A stretch of DNA of 13,056 bases, taken from Paracoccaceae bacterium. GTDB taxonomy: Bacteria > Pseudomonadota > Alphaproteobacteria > Rhodobacterales > Rhodobacteraceae. The stretch lies in contig RFUP01000025.1 in the NCBI GenBank assembly GCA_009922885.1, forward strand, positions 1-13,056, given 5' to 3'. The position numbers and the translations under genes are program-made. Below are positions 1 through 7,102 of the stretch, piece by piece. Under the pieces are notes generated by a model, which worked only from the letters and a program-made list of their open reading frames with translations, ran no database searches and was not told the DNA's origin. Position 1 is the stretch's first letter; each line of letters starts with the position of its first letter.

Positions 1-1281
1 AAAACCGAGGCCAATTATGCGCTCGCCAACCCTGCGCAGCTTTCCGAAAGCGCCGAACGTGCGGCGGGGGGCTATTTTGCCGATTGGCTGATGTCTTCGG
101 GGCCGGAGTTCCTGACGCGGAATACCTCGGAAGACGTGGTGATCCGCACAACGCTCGATCCGAAGGTGCAGCGCGCGGCGGAAGAGGCCGTGACGGAGAT
201 CTTCAAGAACCGCCTCAAGGAAGGCTCGAAGGCCGAGGCGGCCGTGGTTGTGATGAGCGCGGATGGTGCAGTGCGCGCGATGGTGGGCGGGCGGCAGACC
301 AAGGTTGTGGGCGCCTTCAACCGCGCCACGCAGGCATTGCGGCAAACCGGATCGTCGTTCAAACCCTTCGTTTATGCCGCAGCCCTCGACATGGGCTATT
401 CCGGCAATGACGTGATCGAAGACGCGCCTTTGACGATCGATATTCCGGGATCGGGGCCGTGGTCGCCTTCCAACTATGACCGGAAGTTCCATGGCTTCGT
501 GACGATGGCCGAGGCGCTGCGGCAATCGCTGAACATTCCGGCGGTGAAAGTGGCGCAGGCGGCCGGGCTGGAACGCGTGCGCGCGGTGGCTTCGGGCTTT
601 GGTGTGGGCGACGAACTGGCCGAAGGGCCTGCCTTGGCGCTTGGCGCATCAGAATCGACGCTCATCAAGATGACGGGTGCCTATGCGGGTATCCTGAACG
701 GCGGCTCTTCGGTGCAGCCCTACGGCTTGCTGTCCCTGCGGCTGAAGTCTGATTCCGCGCCGCTGATGGAGCAGGAAAGCGGTATCGGCGATCGGGTGAT
801 CAGCGAGGAAGCGTCACAAGAACTGATCTGGATGATGCGTCAGGTGGTGGATGGCGGCACAGGGGCGCGGGCCAATCTGCCGGACCGTGAAGTGGCGGGC
901 AAAACCGGCACCACGCAGGCGGCGCGCGATGCGTGGTTCATCGGCTTCTCGGCGGATTACGTGGCCGGTGTGTGGATGGGCTATGACGACAACACCCCGC
1001 TCACGGGTGTGACGGGGGGCGGCCTTCCGGCAGAGATCTGGCATGAAACCATGGTGCGTGCCCATGAAGGCCTGCCCGCAACGCCCCTGCCCATGCGCGC
1101 ACCGGGTGAAGGTGGGCAACTGGCCGATCAGGGCGACTTCACCGCTGGTGGCGGCGGCGAGTCGCTGATTGAGGGCTTGCTGAAAGGCCTTTTCGGCGGC
1201 GGCAGCACGACGATCACGCTGCCTAAACCCGACCCGAACGGCCCCCGCCCCTATGTGCCCTCGCGGGAAGACACGCGTTAA
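1..1281 (+). CDS. Class A (PBP1A-family) penicillin-binding protein, 5'-truncated by window edge
   Basis: The frame is open from base 1 to the TAA at 1279, so this is the C-terminal 426 residues of a longer protein; the glycosyltransferase domain would lie to the left. The enzyme cross-links peptidoglycan on the periplasmic face of the inner membrane. All three transpeptidase motifs are present: SSFK with the nucleophilic Ser at about base 352, SLN at about 526, and KTGTT at 901-915. Before them sits the usual TTLD..VQ.AAE lead-in to the transpeptidase domain. The tail after KTG is short and Gly/Pro-rich (GGGGES, GLFGGG, PDPNGPRPY), and there seems no room for an OB-fold insert, so this resembles the shorter PBP1A-like proteins of Rhodobacterales. 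It is the only + strand gene and converges on the next gene, the two stops being 3 bases apart with no terminator between them. The family call is firm; which PBP paralogue it is cannot be told. Confidence 0.93.
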   Translation, partial: KTEANYALANPAQLSESAERAAGGYFADWLMSSGPEFLTRNTSEDVVIRTTLDPKVQRAAEEAVTEIFKNRLKEGSKAEAAVVVMSADGAVRAMVGGRQTKVVGAFNRATQALRQTGSSFKPFVYAAALDMGYSGNDVIEDAPLTIDIPGSGPWSPSNYDRKFHGFVTMAEALRQSLNIPAVKVAQAAGLERVRAVASGFGVGDELAEGPALALGASESTLIKMTGAYAGILNGGSSVQPYGLLSLRLKSDSAPLMEQESGIGDRVISEEASQELIWMMRQVVDGGTGARANLPDREVAGKTGTTQAARDAWFIGFSADYVAGVWMGYDDNTPLTGVTGGGLPAEIWHETMVRAHEGLPATPLPMRAPGEGGQLADQGDFTAGGGGESLIEGLLKGLFGGGSTTITLPKPDPNGPRPYVPSREDTR

Positions 1282-1284
1282 GCC

Positions 1285-2253
1285 TTACTCCGGCACGCAG
1301 ATCTCGTCGCGCGCGATGGCTTTGATCGTGCGCATGACGAGGGCGGCGATCATGGCCAGCAGCACCACCAGAAGCACGAACCCGATCAGTTGATGCGGGG
1401 CCGATCCGGTAAGCTTGGCGAAGAGGAAGCTTGCGATGGTGACAGCGGCGAAGGGGAAGCTCAACGCCCAGAACGGCAGGCCGAAGGGCAGCTTCAGGAT
1501 CTTCGGCAATTGCAGTGCCACGAGCAGGGTAAAGAAATAAGCCGCGTTGAGAAGAATGCGGGCGAAGGCATCCACCTCGCCGCCAGACATCCGCACCCAC
1601 GCCACGAAGGCCACGGCAGGCGGCGCAATGAGGATCACGAGCGTGGGTTGCAGCTTACCGGGCAGCGGGTCGTGGAAGATCAGGCGGTTCATCACGAGAG
1701 TGAGAAGCACGGACCAGAAGATCAGGCCAACGGCGAGGAAATACCAGCTCACTTCCAGAAAGCCGAGCTGCACGCCCGCAATTGGCGCGATCACGTTCCC
1801 CACTGCCGGAATGAACCACGCAGGGTTCAACTGGCCAGATTGGAAGGCGCGAGAGGATATCCAGCCGGAGATGACCGCGAGCGTCAGGATGAATTGCAGC
1901 GAGGCGCCGGGCAACCAGAACATTGGCGCGAGGCTCGGGGCGACCGAGAGCGAGGCGGTGCCAAGGAGCATCAGCGAGATCGAGATGGCGGGGAAGAAGG
2001 CGAGGCGGATGGGGTGGTTCCATTCGGCCTTCACCGCTTGCGGCAAACGGACGGCTTTCGCCGCATAGACCGCGGCAATCACGGTAAAGGCCGCAAGGGT
2101 GATCCAGTAAGCCGAATGCGAGGCCAGATGCGCGGCCCCCCTTGCGGTTTCGGCGGCATGGAGCGCCAACGTCAGCCCGGCAAGGCCCATAACGACGGAG
2201 AAAAAGGACACGGGGAAATGGGCCAGTTTGGATTCGGGTGCTTGGTGCGTCAT
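1285..2253 (-). CDS. TehA/SLAC1-family (TDT) membrane transporter
   Basis: The protein has about 322 residues and is almost entirely hydrophobic, with roughly ten membrane segments and very few charged residues between them. This is the architecture of the tellurite-resistance/dicarboxylate transporter (TDT) family that includes bacterial TehA and plant SLAC1 anion channels. Family-like features are the N-terminal HFPVSFFSVVMGLAGL segment and the W.HPI...F segment before the third helix. I place the start at the ATG at 2253, preceded by AGGA seven bases upstream. An ATG at 2331 in the same frame would add 26 polar residues and would put the inverted repeat at 2310-2328 inside the coding region, so I reject it. 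It lies downstream of the acyl-CoA dehydrogenase gene but after a 127-base gap, so it may have its own promoter. The substrate is unknown; small anions or organic acids are plausible. Tellurite resistance should not be assumed. Confidence 0.82.
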   Translation of the reverse strand: MTHQAPESKLAHFPVSFFSVVMGLAGLTLALHAAETARGAAHLASHSAYWITLAAFTVIAAVYAAKAVRLPQAVKAEWNHPIRLAFFPAISISLMLLGTASLSVAPSLAPMFWLPGASLQFILTLAVISGWISSRAFQSGQLNPAWFIPAVGNVIAPIAGVQLGFLEVSWYFLAVGLIFWSVLLTLVMNRLIFHDPLPGKLQPTLVILIAPPAVAFVAWVRMSGGEVDAFARILLNAAYFFTLLVALQLPKILKLPFGLPFWALSFPFAAVTIASFLFAKLTGSAPHQLIGFVLLVVLLAMIAALVMRTIKAIARDEICVPE

Positions 2254-2309
2254 GATCGGTCCTGCGCGGAAAAGAGCTTTAACGGCATGCTGGCGCGATT
2301 GCGGCGCGC

Positions 2310-2328
2310 CAATACATTCCGTGTATTG
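2310..2328. promoter_or_regulatory. 19-base inverted repeat, candidate operator upstream of the TDT gene
   Basis: CAATACA, a 5-base spacer (TTCCG), then TGTATTG form a perfect 7+5+7 inverted repeat, 56 bases upstream of the chosen ATG at 2253. It sits in a locally AT-rich patch that also holds the 8-base palindrome CATATATG (2329-2336) and TGATCA (2335-2340), unlike the GC-rich surroundings. Position and symmetry suit a dimeric repressor. The sequence differs from the palindrome at 7893-7915, so a different regulator is likely. The rest of the 127-base gap (2254-2380) shows no clear terminator for the operon upstream. Confidence 0.4.
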
Positions 2329-2380
2329 CATATATGATCAGGAAAGGGAATGGCCCAAATCAACAGGCCCTAGCCCTTGG

Positions 2381-3898
2381 TTAGCCGTTGAGCCGCGCCA
2401 GATGCACCGCGCCCATCGGCTTTTCCCGCGCAAGGAAGCGGGCGACGGCGGGGCGATCGACCAGACGCGGGGCAAGGGCTTGGAACATGGCCCATTCGGT
2501 GAGCGCCATGAAATCCTGCGCTTGGGCGGCGGGATTGGCGAGCGCCGCGCGCCCCTCTTCCCAAAGCACTGCCACCTCGGGCGCTTCAGCGGAAAGGAAC
2601 GCCGCCAGCGCAGCACCTTGGGCACCGGAGGCCCCGCGGCCTGCCAAGGTCAGCGCATGGATGCCGCTTGCGCCTTCGTAGATGCGGGTGATGCGCACGT
2701 CGCGCGCCAGTTTTTCCAGCCCGTATTCCTTGAGGTAGCCATAGCCGCCCAAGACCTGAATGCCGAGATCGGCCACACGACTGCCGCTTTCGGTGGCGGC
2801 GTATTTCTGCACGGGCGTGAGCGCATCCACCAAGGGATCGGCCTCGTTCCTCTCCAGCGCCACGAGAGCCACATGCGAAAGCGCGCGGCAAAGGTGGGTG
2901 CGGGCCTCCATCTCGTCGAGCATACGCGCCACATCGGGGTGATCGGCCAGCACGGCGGCGCTGCCATCGGGTTTGCGGCCCTGCACACGCTCGGCAGCAT
3001 AGGCCTTGGCAATCGCGGTGGCGCGGGCAGAGGTGGCAATGCCTTGCATCGCCACGTCGATCCGCGCGTGGTTCATCATGGCGAACATACCGTTGAGGCC
3101 ACCACCCACAGTGCCGATGAGATGCGCAGGCGCGGCATCAAAGGCGAGTTGGCAAGTGGGCGAGACTTTCAGGCCCATCTTCTCTTCGATCCGCGTGACG
3201 CTAAGGCGGCCCTCCACCTCCTCCGAAAGGCAGGCAAAAAGCGAAAGCCCCTTCACGCCGCTTTCGGGGCTACCTGTGCGCGCGAGAACGAGGTGGAAAA
3301 TCCCGTCGGTGGCGTTCTGGTTGCCGCCCGAGATAAAGATCTTCTCGCCGGAGATCCGCCAGCCTTCGGGCGTTTCCTCGGCGCGGGTGCGGATGCGCGA
3401 AAGGTCCGATCCCGCGCCCGGTTCAGTCAGCGCCATGGTGCCGATGCGCTGGCCGGAGGCCAGTTCGGGGATCCACGCCGCTTGCTGCTCGGGCGTGCCG
3501 AAATGGGTAAGCACGCGGATCGCTCCCGGCACGAGGCCGATGACCATCTGGAAGGAGATATCCGCGCCCGCGAGCATCTCCGCGACAATCGCCGTGGCAA
3601 TCACCCCCATCCCCTGCCCGCCTGCGCTTTCAGGGGCGGAAAGGCCCGGCCAGCCCTGTTCGACGAAGGCTCGGTAGGCGGTGATGAAAGAGGCTGGCAT
3701 CAACACCTTGCCCCCCTCCAGAACCGCGCCTTCCGCATCCCACTCTGCCGCATAGGGTGCGACTTCGTTTTCGGCATAGGCTGCGAAAGCCTCGCCGATC
3801 TGGCGCATCAAATCCCCATCCCACCCCGGCACGCTTTCGGCCCCAGCCGCACGGAGCGAGGCGAGAATATCGTCGAGCGGAGCGGAATAGGGGATCAT
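2381..3898 (-). CDS. Acyl-CoA dehydrogenase (FAD-dependent), last gene of the CoA-ligase operon
   Basis: This 505-residue flavoprotein of the acyl-CoA dehydrogenase superfamily would introduce a 2,3-double bond into an acyl-CoA and pass electrons to ETF. Visible landmarks are the flavin/substrate-domain motif around ALTEPGAGSDL (156-166), ISGEKIFISGG (182-192), the C-terminal four-helix domain with QVLGGYGYLKEYGLEKLARD (381-400), and IYEGASGIHAL, where Glu408 is the likely catalytic base. The N-terminus (Y.AP..D) resembles the long-chain/DmdC-like subgroup with an extra N-terminal segment, but the C-terminal extension is shorter than in DmdC-type proteins (about 590 residues). The ATG lies 2 bases after the amidohydrolase stop with only a weak Shine-Dalgarno match, so translation is probably coupled. 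In this operon a substrate such as a dihydrocinnamoyl (phenylpropanoyl)-CoA is plausible, but that is inference. Confidence 0.9.
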   Translation of the reverse strand: MIPYSAPLDDILASLRAAGAESVPGWDGDLMRQIGEAFAAYAENEVAPYAAEWDAEGAVLEGGKVLMPASFITAYRAFVEQGWPGLSAPESAGGQGMGVIATAIVAEMLAGADISFQMVIGLVPGAIRVLTHFGTPEQQAAWIPELASGQRIGTMALTEPGAGSDLSRIRTRAEETPEGWRISGEKIFISGGNQNATDGIFHLVLARTGSPESGVKGLSLFACLSEEVEGRLSVTRIEEKMGLKVSPTCQLAFDAAPAHLIGTVGGGLNGMFAMMNHARIDVAMQGIATSARATAIAKAYAAERVQGRKPDGSAAVLADHPDVARMLDEMEARTHLCRALSHVALVALERNEADPLVDALTPVQKYAATESGSRVADLGIQVLGGYGYLKEYGLEKLARDVRITRIYEGASGIHALTLAGRGASGAQGAALAAFLSAEAPEVAVLWEEGRAALANPAAQAQDFMALTEWAMFQALAPRLVDRPAVARFLAREKPMGAVHLARLNG

Positions 3899-3900
3899 GG

Positions 3901-4770
3901 TTACATCAGCCCCAAGAGACGCGCGGCGTTATACTTGATGATGTCGGGGCGGAGTTCGTCCTTGATGTCGATGCCCTCGAAATCCGCGAGCCAACGCTCG
4001 GGCGAGATCATCGGCCAGTCCGACCCGAAAAGCACCTTCTTGCGCAGGATCGAGTTGCAGTAGCGCACGAGGATTGGCGGGAAGTATTTCGGCGACCAGC
4101 CCGAGAGGTCGATATAGACGTTGGGCTTATGCTGCGCCACGGAAAGCGCCTCTTCCTGCCACGGGAAGGAGGGGTGAGCCATGACGATCTTCATATCGGG
4201 GAAATCGACTGCCACATCGTCGATATACATCGGGTTCGAGTATTTCAGGCGCATCCCGTTACCGCCGGGCATGCCCGAACCAACGCCCGTCTGGCCCGTG
4301 TGGAAAAGGCCGATCGCGCCGTGTTCGGCGAGCACTTCGTAGAAGGGGTAGGCCATGCGGTCATTCGGGAAGAAGCCCTGCATGGTGGGGTGGAACTTGA
4401 AGCCCTTTACGCCATGATCCTCGATCAGGCGGCGCGCCTCGCGGACCGCCATCTTGCCTTTCCACGGGTCGATGGAGGCGAAGGGGATGAGCACATCGGA
4501 ATGCTCGGCCACCTGTGCGAGAACCTCGTCATTCGAGAATCGGCGGTAGCCCGTTTCGCGCTCGGCATCGACGGGGAAGATCACCGCTGCCACGTTCTGC
4601 GCACGGAAATGCGCGGCGGTCTGAGCGATGGTGGGCTGGACCACTTTCGCCCCGAAATACTTCGCCATCGCGGCTTGCAGATCGTCATAGCCATCGTCGG
4701 AATGGCAGCCGCAAGGCTCTTCGGCGTGGGTGTGGATGTCAATCGCGCGGATTTTCTCAAGATCGATCAT
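3901..4770 (-). CDS. Amidohydrolase 2 (ACMSD-like) family metal-dependent hydrolase, CouO-like by context
   Basis: The 289-residue TIM-barrel protein carries the metal-binding set of the amidohydrolase-2 family: DIHTH (His13, His15), His157 (FHTG), His199 (MAHP) and Asp251 in FGSDWP. I use the ATG at 4770 because AAGGA lies eight bases upstream; an upstream in-frame ATG at 4818 adds residues unlike the family. Family members are decarboxylases or C-C hydrolases. In Rhodococcus jostii RHA1, the hydrolase CouO sits with a p-hydroxycinnamoyl-CoA ligase and enoyl-CoA hydratase; its mutant accumulates the aryl-beta-keto acid, and an Asp mutation (D257N) fails to complement. Asp251 here may be the equivalent residue. 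I infer that this enzyme cleaves a beta-keto side-chain intermediate to the benzoate-type acid. A decarboxylase role remains possible. It follows the ligase gene after 63 bases that contain a stem-loop. Confidence 0.85.
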   Translation of the reverse strand: MIDLEKIRAIDIHTHAEEPCGCHSDDGYDDLQAAMAKYFGAKVVQPTIAQTAAHFRAQNVAAVIFPVDAERETGYRRFSNDEVLAQVAEHSDVLIPFASIDPWKGKMAVREARRLIEDHGVKGFKFHPTMQGFFPNDRMAYPFYEVLAEHGAIGLFHTGQTGVGSGMPGGNGMRLKYSNPMYIDDVAVDFPDMKIVMAHPSFPWQEEALSVAQHKPNVYIDLSGWSPKYFPPILVRYCNSILRKKVLFGSDWPMISPERWLADFEGIDIKDELRPDIIKYNAARLLGLM

Positions 4771-4791
4771 GGAGTTTTTCCTTCGAACTGG

Positions 4792-4816
4792 GCCGAGCCC
4801 CGTGCGGGAACCCGGC
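4792..4816 (-). promoter_or_regulatory. Intercistronic stem-loop between ligase and amidohydrolase genes
   Basis: In the - strand transcript, GCCGGGTTCC, loop CGCAC, GGGGCTCGGC form a 10-pair stem with three G-U pairs. On the + strand the same three positions would be A/C mismatches, so the structure is stable only in the operon mRNA. No U-run follows, so it is not a simple terminator. It lies upstream of, and does not cover, the AAGGA ribosome-binding site of the amidohydrolase gene. It may protect the upstream mRNA or tune relative expression. Confidence 0.45.
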
Positions 4817-4833
4817 ATGATGGTGTTGCCGGA

Positions 4834-6618
4834 TCAGAACCGGACCGAACCCGGGCCGCCGCTGTGCATCGCCTCGACCAGAGCCGCGCGGCGGGTGAGC
4901 ACGGCGCGGATGTTGAGGTTGCCTTTGGCAGTGATTTCATGATGCGCGAGGCTTTGCGGCTCTTCGAACACGGCCGCGCAAGCGATCCGCGTGGACGAGC
5001 CCGTGGCGGCATCGGCGAGCGGCTGGAGGCGCGCCTTGATATCGGCCAGAAGCGCTGCGTCGGTTTTCAGGCCAGCGCCCTGCCCCGGCACCACCGGGAA
5101 GATGATCGCGCCCAATTCGTTGCGGCCTTCGCCCGTGATGATGAGGTCTGCGGCGATGCCTTGCAGGGCGGTCATCAACTGGCCCTTGAGTTGCGCCACG
5201 CGCACCCATGTGCCCGAAAGAAGCTTGAAGTCTTCCGAGATACGGCCATCGAAAGAAAGCCCGCGATCGGTTTCGGCAGGGTTCACCCACTTCACCGCGT
5301 CGCCCGTGATGAAGAAGCCTTCCTCGTCGAAGGCCTCGGCGGTTTTGGCGTCGTTTTCCCAATAGCCCGGCATGATATTCGGGCCGCGCGCGCGCACCTC
5401 GAAACGGCCTTCGTCCTCGTCGGGGATGAGCTTCACTTCCGCCCCCGGCAGCGGTGCGCCGATGATGCCCGAGCGGGTGACGCGCTCATGCGTGAGAAGC
5501 ACGGCCGGCGCGGTTTCCGTAAGGCCCCAAGACGAGATCATCAAAGGCACCGTTCCGGTGATTTCGAGCGCCATCCGCTCGATCCCTTTCCAGATTTCCT
5601 GCGGCAGGGCCGCGCCTGCGTAGAAGGTGAAATCGAGGCCCGTGAAATACTTGCGGCGGAGGCTCTCGTCAGCCTCCAGCGCTTTGAGCACGCGGGCAAA
5701 GCCCACGGGCACGTTGAAGGCCAAGGTGCCCGTATGCATCGCCATGTTCTCAACCGTGCGGCCAAAGAGGGCGTCGGTCGGCTTGCCATCGTCGATATAA
5801 ATCGCGCCGCCGTTGGCGAGCATCATGTTGAAGTTATGCGAGCCGCCGAACACGTGGTTCCACGGCAGCCAGTCGAGGATCTTCGGCGGGCGCGCTTTCA
5901 GAAGCGGCATGGCCGTGGCGATCTGGGCTTGGTTCACGCACATCATCTTATGGGTGGTGATCACGCCCTTGGGCAGCGAGGTGGAACCGGAGGTGAAGAG
6001 GATCTTCGCCATGGTGCCCGCGTTCACAGCCGCATGGGCAGCGGCAATCTCGGCCCCGCCCTTGAGCGCTTCGGCCATCGTGTGCACCGGGCGCTTCGCG
6101 CCTGCGGCAGTGGATACCAGCGCCGGAATGCCTGCAAGCGCGGGCAGCGCAAGCGCTTCGCCATAGCGGGCGGGATCGTCTGCGAAGAGCATCTTCGGAC
6201 GCACGGTTTCAGCGGCATAGATCAGGCGATCATGCGCGCCGGGGATGAGCGAGTATTGCTCGGCCACGGGCACCGAAACGAGGCCCACATATTGCGTGGC
6301 CAGCGCCAGTAGCCCGTGATCCACGGAGTTGCCCGACAGGATCAGTACGCGGTCTCCGGCCACAAGTCCCTGCGCCAGAAGCCAGCCCGCGAGGGCCTGC
6401 ACCATGCCCAGCGCCTCGGCATAACGCACTTCGCGCCAGCCTGCGCCCGAGCGTTCCGCGATGAACACGGCATCGGGCGTTTTGGCGGCCCAAGCGTGCA
6501 ACCACTCGGCGGTGGTTTCCGCAACGGGGTCCAAGGCATGGGCGGAACGCAGGATCATGCTTCCGTCGCTGCGGGTTTCGATATCGATCTGATGGGGCAG
6601 GGTCAGCGCGCGTTCCAT
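4834..6618 (-). CDS. fcs: Feruloyl-CoA synthase-type acyl-CoA ligase (AMP-forming)
   Basis: The 594-residue ANL-superfamily enzyme would activate a hydroxycinnamate or related aromatic acid with ATP and CoA via an acyl-adenylate. The AMP-binding loop is at 206-218 (ILFTSGSTSLPKG), the adenine-binding SSWGLTET at 362-369, TGD at 438-440, the hinge region near FKLLSGTW (464-471), and the catalytic C-terminal lysine is Lys565 in EITAKGNLN. LDWLPWNHVFGGSHNF (248-263) and the C-terminal KGNLN.RAVL.RR pattern match feruloyl-CoA synthases better than generic fatty-acyl ligases. The P-loop has Ser where most relatives have Gly (GSTG to GSTS). The ATG is 3 bases after the MarR stop, with GGGAG six bases upstream. 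It lies in an operon with the hydratase, amidohydrolase and dehydrogenase. Ferulate itself is not certain; coumarate, caffeate, m-coumarate or phenylpropanoates are alternatives. Confidence 0.9.
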   Translation of the reverse strand: MERALTLPHQIDIETRSDGSMILRSAHALDPVAETTAEWLHAWAAKTPDAVFIAERSGAGWREVRYAEALGMVQALAGWLLAQGLVAGDRVLILSGNSVDHGLLALATQYVGLVSVPVAEQYSLIPGAHDRLIYAAETVRPKMLFADDPARYGEALALPALAGIPALVSTAAGAKRPVHTMAEALKGGAEIAAAHAAVNAGTMAKILFTSGSTSLPKGVITTHKMMCVNQAQIATAMPLLKARPPKILDWLPWNHVFGGSHNFNMMLANGGAIYIDDGKPTDALFGRTVENMAMHTGTLAFNVPVGFARVLKALEADESLRRKYFTGLDFTFYAGAALPQEIWKGIERMALEITGTVPLMISSWGLTETAPAVLLTHERVTRSGIIGAPLPGAEVKLIPDEDEGRFEVRARGPNIMPGYWENDAKTAEAFDEEGFFITGDAVKWVNPAETDRGLSFDGRISEDFKLLSGTWVRVAQLKGQLMTALQGIAADLIITGEGRNELGAIIFPVVPGQGAGLKTDAALLADIKARLQPLADAATGSSTRIACAAVFEEPQSLAHHEITAKGNLNIRAVLTRRAALVEAMHSGGPGSVRF

Positions 6619-6621
6619 TCC

Positions 6622-7098
6622 TCACTCCCTCGTCTGGATGCGGTCGAGTAGCTCCGCCAAAACCTGACGCTCCTCCGGCGACAGGTCTGCGAGCTGACGT
6701 TCTTCATTTTCCTGAAGCGCCTTCATCGCGGCATCGCGCCGCCGGATGCCTTTCAGGGTGGCGCGCAGCGCGTAGGCGCGGCGGTCGCCTTTCATTCGGT
6801 GGCGGCCGATCAATCCGGCCTCTTCCAGCGTGTCGATGATGACGACGATATTCGAGCGCTCCATCGCCAAGGATTGCGCCAAGGCGCTCTGGGTTACGTC
6901 GGGATTGTCGCAAATCACGGAAAGCGCCGAGAAGGTCGTGACCCGCAATTCATGCGCTTCCAAGGCCCGTGCTGCGTCGGCGGTGGTGGCCGCGGCCACG
7001 CGTTTCAGCGTGTAACCGATCAAGCGTCGCATGCCCGCGTCAAGCACGGCAGGCGCGGGCGCTGATTGGGGTTCTTTCACATCTTTGGGCGCGCTCAT
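6622..7098 (-). CDS. MarR-family transcriptional regulator (CouR-like by context)
   Basis: The 158-residue protein has the MarR winged-helix fold: dimerisation helices at the N-terminus, DVTQSALAQSLAMERSNIVVIIDTL as the helix-turn-helix region (about 67-91), a wing with KGDRRAYAL (103-111), then a long C-terminal helix rich in Glu/Arg. The ATG at 7098 lies 4 bases after the hydratase stop; a longer frame up to 7209 runs backward over the hydratase gene and is Ser/Pro/Lys-rich, so I reject that start. In Rhodopseudomonas palustris and Rhodococcus, MarR-type CouR proteins repress hydroxycinnamate genes and release DNA on binding the aroyl-CoA thioester. The same logic is likely here: the ligase product would be the inducer and the palindrome at 7893-7915 the operator, giving autoregulation because the regulator gene is second in the operon. 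The regulated target and ligand are inference. Confidence 0.88.
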   Translation of the reverse strand: MSAPKDVKEPQSAPAPAVLDAGMRRLIGYTLKRVAAATTADAARALEAHELRVTTFSALSVICDNPDVTQSALAQSLAMERSNIVVIIDTLEEAGLIGRHRMKGDRRAYALRATLKGIRRRDAAMKALQENEERQLADLSPEERQVLAELLDRIQTRE

Positions 7099-7102
7099 CG
7101 GA

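Noticed and set aside
1285..2253. Tellurite-resistance gene tehA
   Set aside because: Family membership is clear but tellurite function is not conserved across TDT proteins and no tehB is adjacent, so no symbol was given.
1390..2337. 315-residue + strand open frame opposite the transporter gene
   Set aside because: Highly charged shadow of a hydrophobic membrane protein on the other strand.
2381..3898. Naming the dehydrogenase dmdC (DMSP demethylation pathway)
   Set aside because: The N-terminus is similar in style, but the protein is about 85 residues shorter and the neighbours are aromatic-acid genes, not dmd genes.
2228..4063. 611-residue + strand open frame
   Set aside because: It runs antisense to the acyl-CoA dehydrogenase and part of the transporter gene, is Arg/His/Gly-rich without domain pattern, and is a GC-rich shadow frame.
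3757..6312. 851-residue + strand open frame
   Set aside because: Antisense to the amidohydrolase and ligase genes, both of which have clear motifs and ribosome-binding sites; its composition is that of a mirror frame of high-GC coding DNA.
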